From contig JAHNZQ020000308.1 in assembly GCA_019155205.2 (NCBI GenBank), forward strand, positions 2,103,038-2,167,037: DNA of 64,000 bases. Direction: 5' to 3'. Source of the DNA: Gracilaria vermiculophylla. Lineage: Eukaryota; Rhodophyta; Florideophyceae; Gracilariales; Gracilariaceae. Positions 40,650 through 48,680 of the stretch are shown in pieces; position 1 is the stretch's first letter, and each line of letters opens with the position of its first letter. A program made the translations under genes and the position numbers. Under the pieces are notes generated by a model that saw nothing but the letters and a program-made list of their open reading frames with translations, did not search any database and was not told where the DNA came from.

Positions 40650-41204
40650 GGTGACAACGAAGGATGTGGCGGCGGAGTAGAGGGTGGAGCTGGGAAGCGT
40701 AGGGCAAACAATTGGAGACAGAGGCGGCGGTGAACGAGCTGCGGCGCTTTAAAGGCGGCGATGACTGGTGGCGGCCGGCACGACTTGTGCCGCGCAACGG
40801 AGATGATGCGCCACTACGGGGCGGTATGACTTGGAGAAAGCGTGACGACGTGATGCGTGATGCACGTGACGTAATTCTTGTAAATTTTTTCTGACTGGCG
40901 CTCCTCCATATGATTGACGAGCGAAAGGCCTCATCAGCGTTCGTGGCCTGTCCCATCGCGCGACCAGTGGGGCACCTCCTCGGAGACAAGAGCTCGTTGT
41001 TTCACGTGGAATACGTGACACCAAAACGAATTACAAATGTTTCCCACCGATTGTATTTCGCGCCAAAACGGATTCCAAAGGCTCTTCGAAACACAGCGTC
41101 CTGAACTTCCCACATTCATGCCAGGAGGCAGGCATTGTAGTGGCTTCGAAGACAACTCGTAACGCCCCGACCGCCCCACTCGAAGTCTTCAGGTGATCTC
41201 TAAG
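40650..41204. promoter_or_regulatory. Divergent promoter tetraspan protein / RFC1
   Basis: 555 bp separate the two starts. The DNA has several CACGT(G/C) hexamers (about 40863, 41003, 41015). No gene is seen. Confidence 0.5.
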
Positions 41205-43613
41205 ATGCCGAGAAAGACTGCCGCCCAAGCGAAGAAACGCTCCGCCGCGGGCTTTGGCGGCCCGCAGCCCACCGATGCTGGCCCGCCGCAGAAGAAGCCG
41301 CGCTGGCAGCCGCGCTCCGACAACCCGCCCAACCGCGGCAACAAGCCGTTGCCGGTAGGCACTCCCAATTGTCTCGCCGGCAAGGTCTTCGTCATCACAG
41401 GCGTCCTTGATTCTCTTCTTCGCGAAGAATGCACTGACCTTTGCAAGGAATACGGCGCGCGAGTGGTTTCGGCCGTCAGCGGGAAGGTTACACATGCCAT
41501 CGTTGGCACTGACCCTGGCGCTTCAAAAATATCCAAGTTGGATGCGAAGCGTATTCCCAAGATTGATGAGGACTCTCTGTTTGCCATGATCAATTCTTCG
41601 CGTCCGCACCAGCCGCAGCCGCCACAAACAGCTCGATGCAATGAACAGCCGATAAATTTGGTCCAGGAGCCGGTTACTGTGGCGCCCGCAGCAAAAAAGG
41701 AGTCTTCTACCGGCGCGAAAGATCGCAGTAAAACCATAAATGTAAACCCGAAGACGTCAAAGAACGCCACTACGAACCGTGGCAAATCTTCAGCAATCTC
41801 TAGTCAACTCTGGGTGGACAAGTACAAACCATCATCTAAAGCCGAGCTCGTTGCAAACCAGAAGGCTATCAAGGATCTTTCCAACTGGCTTTCGACGTGG
41901 AAATCAAAGTTTTTGTATTCAGATGGTCACTCTAAGAAAGTGAAGGATCGCACGGATGCCGACTACGCTGCGGCCCTGCTCATCGGACCTCCAGGCATTG
42001 GGAAAACCACCGCTGCCCACATTGTTTGTCGGGATGCCGGGTTTGAACCGCACGAATTCAATGCGTCAGATGTACGAAACAAAGGTGGCGTTCAAGTTCT
42101 CGGTGAGACTGTCATGGTTGCGAACACCATGTCAAAGTATTTCAGCATTTCAAGTAACAAAAAAAAGAAGAGTCCTTATCCACAAGGTCAAGCACTTGTT
42201 ATGGATGAAGTCGATGGCATGAGCGGAGGGGATAGGGGTGGCTCGCAAGAACTGATTCGATTGATCAAGAAATCAAAGGTGCCCATTATTTGTATCGCCA
42301 ACGACGATTCATCCTCTAATATGCGGTCGCTGGCTAACAACTGTTTTAAAATCCGCTTTCGAAAACCCATGTCAAAACAGATAACTTCTCGTCTTGCGGA
42401 CATAGCTCGCAAAGAGGGTTTTGGTTACATTCAAGATCAAACGTTGACAAAACTCGCAGACGGCTGTAACGGAGATATCAGGCAAATGATCAATCTCCTC
42501 CAGGCATGGAGAATGAATTCCGCCAACCTATCTTTTGGAGATGTGAAGAATCGACTTCAGTCTGAGGGCAAGACGGTTATACAGAAGTCCATTTTTGAAT
42601 TGGCAAGAAGCTTCTTTCAACCAGGAATTGACGGCTCTGCTAATTCCCTCATTGCACGAACTGACAGTTACTTCACTGATGCAGATCTGATCCCACTATT
42701 CATAGAAGAGAACTACCTCCACACCATGGCAGCCAGTCATTCATTGGAGGCGGTTGCCAATGCCGCAGAGAGCATATCAGAAGGTGATTTGTGTAATGCT
42801 CTTGTCAGAGGTCAGCAAAGATGGGACCTCATGCCTACAGGTGCTGTTTTGTCCTCACTGAGACCAGGAACTCTACTAGCTGGCGGAATTGGTGCCCAGC
42901 TTATGTTCCCTTCCTTCCTGGGGAACATGTCTAAAGGAAACAAATGGAAACGGATCGTTCAAGGTCTGGAAATGAAAGTCAAAGCAGCAAAAACCAGCAC
43001 TGGATCTACGCGGAGCTTCCGACTTGATTACATTCCTTCTTTAACTGCTTGTCTCGCTACGCCGTTGATACGTTCTGGTGAAGCTGGTATTGATGAGGTG
43101 ACAGAGAGGCTGGATAGTTATTATCTGGAACGTGATCCGGATTGGGTTGACATCCTGGAGTGTGGAGTGTACGCTAAAGGAAGAAGTCCTTTAGAAAACA
43201 TTCAAACGCCAGTGAAAACGGCCTTTACACGTGCGTACAACGCTGGCACTCACGCGCGGAGCACTGTGACTGGTCGCCGTGTTGGAGTGAAGACTGTGGA
43301 GACTATAGCGTCAGCCAAGAAAGGCTCATTTCCTGGGGGGGGCGAAGACGTCGCGGTGGTTGATGACGACTTTGAGATGGAGGCAGAAGAAGACCAGCAC
43401 GAAGAGAGCGAAGACGATCAGTTTGTCAAGGACATCAGTAGCAAACAGTCAAAGAAGGCGAAGAAGGCAACAAAAAGTAAACCTACCTCCAGGGCTAGCA
43501 GCAGCAAGGGTAACCGAGGAGGCCGTGGTAGTCGCGGACGCGGTAAGGCTGCTGGCAGTTCACGCACGACAAAGATTACACCAAAAGGAAAAACACGAGG
43601 GCGTCGCAAGTGA
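41205..43613 (+). CDS. RFC1: Replication factor C large subunit (RFC1)
   Basis: Clamp-loader subunit that, with RFC2-5, loads PCNA at primer ends in the nucleus. The 802-residue protein has a Lys/Pro-rich N-terminus and a BRCT domain at about 50-130 (GKVFVITGVLDS, LCKEYGARVVSAVSGKVTHAIVG). The AAA+ domain follows: WVDKYKPSS, Walker A IGPPGIGKTT near 260-268 and Walker B VMDEVDGM near 331-338. Its sensor region is in NDDSSSNMRSL and CNGDIRQMINLL. The RFC1-specific C-terminal collar follows, and a basic SKGNRGGRGSRGRGK tail. It is shorter than animal RFC1 (about 1150) but like fungal ones. The frame has a GTG four codons earlier; ATG 41205 is used. No intron. Confidence 0.96.
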   Translation: MPRKTAAQAKKRSAAGFGGPQPTDAGPPQKKPRWQPRSDNPPNRGNKPLPVGTPNCLAGKVFVITGVLDSLLREECTDLCKEYGARVVSAVSGKVTHAIVGTDPGASKISKLDAKRIPKIDEDSLFAMINSSRPHQPQPPQTARCNEQPINLVQEPVTVAPAAKKESSTGAKDRSKTINVNPKTSKNATTNRGKSSAISSQLWVDKYKPSSKAELVANQKAIKDLSNWLSTWKSKFLYSDGHSKKVKDRTDADYAAALLIGPPGIGKTTAAHIVCRDAGFEPHEFNASDVRNKGGVQVLGETVMVANTMSKYFSISSNKKKKSPYPQGQALVMDEVDGMSGGDRGGSQELIRLIKKSKVPIICIANDDSSSNMRSLANNCFKIRFRKPMSKQITSRLADIARKEGFGYIQDQTLTKLADGCNGDIRQMINLLQAWRMNSANLSFGDVKNRLQSEGKTVIQKSIFELARSFFQPGIDGSANSLIARTDSYFTDADLIPLFIEENYLHTMAASHSLEAVANAAESISEGDLCNALVRGQQRWDLMPTGAVLSSLRPGTLLAGGIGAQLMFPSFLGNMSKGNKWKRIVQGLEMKVKAAKTSTGSTRSFRLDYIPSLTACLATPLIRSGEAGIDEVTERLDSYYLERDPDWVDILECGVYAKGRSPLENIQTPVKTAFTRAYNAGTHARSTVTGRRVGVKTVETIASAKKGSFPGGGEDVAVVDDDFEMEAEEDQHEESEDDQFVKDISSKQSKKAKKATKSKPTSRASSSKGNRGGRGSRGRGKAAGSSRTTKITPKGKTRGRRK

Positions 43614-44432
43614 CCCCGATTGCGTATGTATCTAGCGTTATAGATAAGACAGGACTGCCTGAAACAACACAAAAACAAGAATCCCGGATACCCTCATAGA
43701 TATGCAGCCCCTTCACACCCGTTTTACGACGTTTTATTGGGCGTTCTTGTGCATGAGCGCATCTTAAAGTATAGCGACTGCTTTCTGCGTTGCCACAACG
43801 TCCAAGGTGCCAAGGTTACCCAGTACCTAGCGGCACCCGATGAGGTCTGGTGCCGGGCGTACTCACTGAAATCCCAAGAAGAATATTGCATACTCGTTGA
43901 TGCATCTGTCATGCATACTAAATCGGAGGTACCCTCATGAAGTGAAGAAGAGGAATCAAAGGGATTGTGCGTCGGGACGGCATACAAAGCTGTGAGGGAT
44001 GGTCAATCAACTAGTGAGGCAGAATGACAAGAGGAGGTGATCGGGAGAGCGTAGTGGAATATTAAGGCAAGTAGTGGAACTGTGGCGTTACGAAATGGCG
44101 ATGGCGAATTTGGCGTCAGTGCAAAGATTTTTTTGCAGCGTAATCGTGTGCGCAAACGTTTGGTCTGCAGTCGCGACGCAAAAGACGCAGCTGAAACACG
44201 TGGCAAGCACAGTGCAGCGCAGCAGGCGCCATTGCCCATCTCAATTCTCGTCATAAGCAAGATATGTACCGAAGGTCAGAAAAGTAGATTGCCAACGTGA
44301 ATCTAACGTTTCCCCTTCACGAGTCCTCCCCTGCGAGCGACAGGGCCGCTTCTACCCGTTCCTGCCGTCGCCTGTCCATTTTTCCACATTGCTCTGGCTT
44401 GGCTGTACTGCTCATGAACCATCCGCCGCGCC
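43614..44432. other. Tandem intergenic region RFC1 to RING protein
   Basis: A plus-strand frame at 43737-43940 (67 codons, no ATG) reads ...GAKVTQYLAAPDEVW and looks protein-like, but it has no splice context I can support. Otherwise there is nothing besides 3' flank and promoter. Confidence 0.5.
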
Positions 44433-46166
44433 ATGTCGACAGCCGCCGCCCCCGCGTCGCGCCGTTCGTTAGTGCGCGAGGTTACGCGCCGGTTGCCGCT
44501 GTTTCTGCTGGTATTCATAGCCACGCCATCCACATTGGCGCATAACCCTTTCCCAATCCAGTTTTTATCTTCTTTACAGCATGACTCCCTCTCGGTGTCT
44601 TCATCGTCTCCTAAATCGTTCGCAACGATTATACCCCCAGGTCATTCGCTTGCTTTTGCGCTACGTCCTCCGAACAGCAGCGAAACCTTCACACTACTCA
44701 TCGAGGCTTGGTATGACCCTGAAGAATACTTTGTTCAGCCAGAAGTTTCGATGCTAGCATCGTTCGTGGACGTTCCACACAGCAACCGCCCATTTAGGCG
44801 GCACGCAGTCTTTAGTGACTTTGAAGCTACATGGACGCGACGCAACTATCATTTCATCATTCTTCCAGGCTTCAAAAAGAACGTCTATGTACGACTTCTC
44901 AACCACCACAATGCATTTAAAAAAGAGTTGAACATTACAATCCGCGCATCGGTTCATCCCTCATCGAAAAGTTTGTGCCCATTTGGCCCCGGAGATGAGC
45001 TTTGCTCTGGAAAAGGATCGTGCGTTGCGAATGAATGCGAGTGCGAAGATGGTTATGGGGGCCGGTACTGTGAGAACGAAATCCGCCCATTGCCCGCGAC
45101 ACCATTTGATGTACCTATCGAGCGAATGCAGTACTTCAGTTACGTTGTTCCGCAAAACGGCAGCATCGCTGTCGTAATGCAAATCGTCAGCTTTTCTGCG
45201 AGTCTGATTGCTTCCCAGCCAATTCTTTACGCGAAACGTCTAGGGGAGAACGGAGGTAGGCTGAAAAGAGGCACCCCGCTTCCATCGATATTCGACCGCG
45301 ATTTTTCCGATGCCAGCGGTGTTCTTGGACGGCAACAAATGCAAACGGTTGTGAGGCCCAACATGGAAGCAGGCGAGACCCTCTATATTGGCGTCTACAA
45401 TATGTACAGAACTCTCTGGCTTTCGCGAGGTAATTCGAAATTTTCGAGTATTGGTCTCGTAGCTACACACTCGAGTGCGCGAGTGATGGTGGATGCTTTT
45501 CCATGCAAGAAAAAGTTCCTGAAAGAGGGGGAAAGACAATGTCCGCCCACGAGTTCCCAACAGCAATGGGAGGTAGGGTTGAATTTTTTGTTGTTGCCAC
45601 TTCTGCTAAGCATGTTGATACTACTGACAATGGTAGTATGTGTTTCTGTTTGGGCAAGTATGTTCCGGCAACAGTTTTTCGGAGTTGCAAACCGCCACCA
45701 GATGGAGGAATTTTCTCCTCAACCGGACAAACTCTCTGAAGCAGAGGTGAACGCAATGTTTCCAGCATTCGTCTTTACAAAGAATGAAACAGCTGCCCTT
45801 GGTGCCACTGGTGACGTTTGTTGTTCCGTTTGCCTTTGTAGCTTCGAGGAAGGTGAATATCTTAGAAGACTTGCATGTGGTCACTCTTACCATTCGAGTT
45901 GCCTTGACCAGTGGCTCCTGACAAACGCTACATGTCCAAGATGCCGAAAACCAGCTCGAATACAGGGCGAGATGGTACGCGGCCCTCTGAGTGGAAGGAC
46001 CATGCGCGCCTTTTCTGGACTGTTACGTTCGCTGTCTACATGGGTGTCTTCCAGGTGGGCTCTGGTTAGGAGGAGAATGAACGATCGGGACGATGATGTG
46101 GAAGTTGCTCTCTTTCTTGAAGAACAGGGTGATAATAATCGACGGTTTGGTGAAAATGCGATTTAA
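44433..46166 (+). CDS. Secretory-pathway membrane RING-H2 E3 ligase with EGF-like domain
   Basis: 577-residue type I membrane protein. The signal sequence is at about 20-37 (LPLFLLVFIATPSTLAH). The luminal part holds a beta-rich region with repeated aromatic strands. An EGF-like module at about 182-213 (CPFGPGDELCSGKGSCVANECECEDGYGGRYC) has six cysteines in standard spacing. A second beta-rich region precedes one membrane helix at about 385-408. The cytosolic part has a C3H2C3 RING at about 464-506 (CSVCLCSFEEGE..., CGHSYHSSCLDQWLL, CPRC), so ubiquitin-ligase activity is expected. The tail is basic then acidic. EGF plus transmembrane plus RING-H2 is uncommon. Start ATG 44433. Intronless. Confidence 0.88.
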   Translation: MSTAAAPASRRSLVREVTRRLPLFLLVFIATPSTLAHNPFPIQFLSSLQHDSLSVSSSSPKSFATIIPPGHSLAFALRPPNSSETFTLLIEAWYDPEEYFVQPEVSMLASFVDVPHSNRPFRRHAVFSDFEATWTRRNYHFIILPGFKKNVYVRLLNHHNAFKKELNITIRASVHPSSKSLCPFGPGDELCSGKGSCVANECECEDGYGGRYCENEIRPLPATPFDVPIERMQYFSYVVPQNGSIAVVMQIVSFSASLIASQPILYAKRLGENGGRLKRGTPLPSIFDRDFSDASGVLGRQQMQTVVRPNMEAGETLYIGVYNMYRTLWLSRGNSKFSSIGLVATHSSARVMVDAFPCKKKFLKEGERQCPPTSSQQQWEVGLNFLLLPLLLSMLILLTMVVCVSVWASMFRQQFFGVANRHQMEEFSPQPDKLSEAEVNAMFPAFVFTKNETAALGATGDVCCSVCLCSFEEGEYLRRLACGHSYHSSCLDQWLLTNATCPRCRKPARIQGEMVRGPLSGRTMRAFSGLLRSLSTWVSSRWALVRRRMNDRDDDVEVALFLEEQGDNNRRFGENAI

Positions 46167-46462
46167 ACTTTCAGGAAGTAACCCAAGCAAGCTCTGCTAG
46201 AAAAGAGTCATTTTGCGCTATCGACTTCGAGAAGGCTAGGCTTCGCGTTTTTCATTCATCTGTTGTATATATTACGCACTACAATCAAGACTTCGTTTCT
46301 TGCAAAATGGCAGCACAACTCATTACAGTTTTAACGAGTCAAAGTCATCAGGTACAGTACTAAAAAAAGTGAAGTGTTCTCCCACCAGCTTTGTTTCGTC
46401 TGTGATGTTATTGAGCAGCGTTTGCAATCATGGGCAAAAGTACAACAGTTTACTGGAATCGC

Positions 46463-47200
46463 TCATGCCGTTGCCTCCGCCACTTGAGCTTCTGTAACCA
46501 TAACGTCAGCTTTCTTGCCAGGAGTAGTGCTGTCTGCAGCGTCCAGGATGGTGACGCCATCCTTGCTAACCATCTTAATTGAAAAGCGGGGCTGACTGAT
46601 GACGAGGCGCTTCTGAATCTCTGCGATGCATTTCTTTATGATTTGTAATCCGTCATCGACGCTAAGATTCTTTTTCCAATAACGATCCAATGTAGAAAGA
46701 ACAAAGTATTGAGCATACCCTTCCGCTGCAAACTTGAGCTTCACAAGTGTTCCCAAATAGTCACATGAATATAATGATGCGGCATTGCCATTAGGCGGGG
46801 CATCGTAACCAGCCATAAGGATGTTGCATTGAAATGGTGAGCGTCTGCGCATGAAGGAGGGGTTAGAGCGCGTTGCAAACGACAAAAGCTACAGTTCTGT
46901 CTCAGTCAAAAAAAAGGCTTACCTTAGAAACCTCGCGAGCTCGCCTCGGGTGTAGTTAGCCATGGCAGCAGTGGACATGGTGATGCCGGAGCGCATGTTG
47001 TACAGTTGCACGTCTTTCTGAATGTGCTCGCAAAATTTTGACACATCTCCCGGACTGCCAACTGCTGCGAACAGCTTCTGGTGATCGAGAGCACGGATCT
47101 TGTCGACATCGTCCTTCATCACCACGATTGACCGTGCGCTGGATACATCGGCTGCAATCATGACGTAGCCATCGCCTTCAAGAGCGATCACAGATTCCAT
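46463..47200 (-). CDS. PSMB2: 20S proteasome subunit beta type-2 (beta-4), two exons
   Basis: Non-catalytic beta-ring subunit of the 20S proteasome. Exons are 46923-47200 and 46463-46844, with a 78-nt intron (donor AG|GTAAGC, acceptor TGCGCAG|A, phase 2; branch-like CTCTAAC). The 219-residue product starts MESVIALEGDGYVMIAADVS without propeptide or N-terminal threonine, as in beta-4. It continues with ALDHQKLFAAVGSPGDV, YNMRSGITMS and NILMAGYDAPPNGNAASLY. Further blocks are FAAEGYAQYFVLSTLDRYW and an acidic/Ala tail about 15 residues longer than in animals. The joined RRSPFQCNILM junction fits the family. Divergent from the gene at 47520. Confidence 0.95.
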
Positions 47201-47519
47201 GGCGAAGCTGTGACTGCGCCTCTGATCTTGCTGTTAGGAAGGATCTCGGGCAGTGAGGCAAAAGTGCGAAAGCGAGTTGAAAGTGTGGATTGGAACGCGC
47301 GGAAGGGATCACGGGTGCAAAAGTGGTATGCAGCTGCCGCAATACACGCGCGATGATGGCAACCCTCCAACGCGCCGCGAATGTTTGTTTCCAAACGCGT
47401 TGATTCGTGTGGTTTAGTGTTTTCAGAAATGCCCTTCACCCGTGCCAATAGAAATAGAAACGAGTTTCAAGAAATGCACCCGAATCCTTTGAAGTAGACA
47501 CTTGTAATATACTGTAAGA

Positions 47520-48091
47520 ATGGATTCGGGGGTCGCTTTTGAATACGTCTCATACTTAACTGAACGTCTCATCGCTGTGGAACACGCGGGTGCGTTCATC
47601 TTCTCCACAACGCAAGGCATGATTCGTTTACTGGCCATGAACTCGACTGTGGCGGCGTGGGCTCGGAGTTGCCATGGAAAGTTCTCCAGTAAAGTCCGAG
47701 TGACGCGCTATTTCCTCATTTTTTTACAGCTTTTGGTGCAACACGGGCATTGTACAGTAGGCGCATGATTAGAGTCGGCCATGAACCCTGTGCATTCGTT
47801 GGTATCGTGTGCTCTCTTATTGCCGTTTAATCGCAGCATATGTATTTACTTGGTTCTTCAGAGAACCCACACACTATCATTCGCATGGAAGCCAGGTCCG
47901 CAATCGCTGAGTGGCTGTTTATCGGTAGGAATAAAACGGCCCAGAACATGGCTGATCGCTGTTCAACATGCTCACAAAGCGCTCAATGCTATTATCACTA
48001 TTGCGTCTCCCTACCTCAGCCAGCTGCGAAACATTTCAACGTGTTAGACCTCTGCGGTCTGCCCAACAGACTTTGCGAGAGAAAAGGATAA
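47520..48091 (+). CDS. Probable three-exon gene for an unknown protein
   Basis: Exons are 47520-47688, 47730-47801 and 47862-48091. Introns are 41 nt (donor GTAAAG, acceptor TTTTTTTACAG) and 60 nt (donor GTATCG, acceptor TTCTTCAG). Phases match at both junctions. The product is 156 residues: MDSGVAFEYVSYLTERLI, then LAMNSTVAAWARSCHGKFS, TFGATRALYSRRMIRVGHEP and CAFV|ENPHTIIRMEARSAIAEWLF. A Cys-rich part CSTCSQSAQCYYHYC follows, then a tail ending LCERKG. Each exon reads like conserved protein and the three frames fuse cleanly. The family is not recognised; the cysteines may bind metal. It shares a 320-bp divergent promoter with PSMB2. The 41-nt intron is very short, so that junction is the weak point. 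Confidence 0.5.
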
Positions 48092-48680
48092 GCGCAAGCA
48101 GTGTATTTCATTTCCAATCCATGTTCAGAAAGCAAGGCTTGCCATATGCCAGCTAATGATACCAATTTCGGCAGCACGCGCAGGTCCCCGTTCGGCAGCA
48201 CTGCCTCGCTTATCACTTCACATTTGCAAGAGCGTCACCTATCTTTGTGAGGCAAAGCTTCATTCTTAACTTGTAATGCTTCAACACGAACGGCCGCGAA
48301 GCACAAGACATTTATTGTCTTGAATACACTCGTCACTGCATGGCTACTTCGAGAATCAGAATGAATCCCAACCGTCTGCTTGAATCTTGTATTCACACCG
48401 CGTGGGAAACCCCCACTCGTGTGTGGTTAGAAAGGAACGCAACACCACGAATAAATTTTCATCGTGCCCATCAGTGTAATGTCCATTTTTGTTTGTTGCC
48501 CTCTTCAACATGTACTTAAGTATCTTACTTTCATGCCTCAACCACTGCTGCACATCTCCTCCCACTCTGAAGGCCTTTAATTCGATCAGCGGGTCTTTGC
48601 ATTTGTAAACCAAACACAACCGCCTGTCGCACTATCAACTCGACGTTCTGAGTTTTCCCTACTAGGGTCCATTTGCCATC
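48092..48680. other. Intergenic region with a gene fragment
   Basis: It holds the 5' region of the Hint gene. A minus-strand fragment at 48356-48619 is listed separately. No other gene is seen. Confidence 0.5.
48356..48619 (-). pseudogene. Truncated gene fragment of unknown origin
   Basis: An 87-codon open frame reads LVYKCKDPLIELKAFRVGG...WLRHESKILKYML...TRCEYKIQADGWDSF and looks like the C-terminal part of a globular protein. It has no ATG near its beginning and no room for an upstream exon, because the Hint gene starts divergently 62 bp away. I take it as a relic. A non-ATG or spliced gene cannot be excluded. Confidence 0.3.

Noticed and set aside
43737..43940. 67-codon plus-strand frame after RFC1
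   Set aside because: No ATG, and no donor/acceptor pair that links it to another exon.
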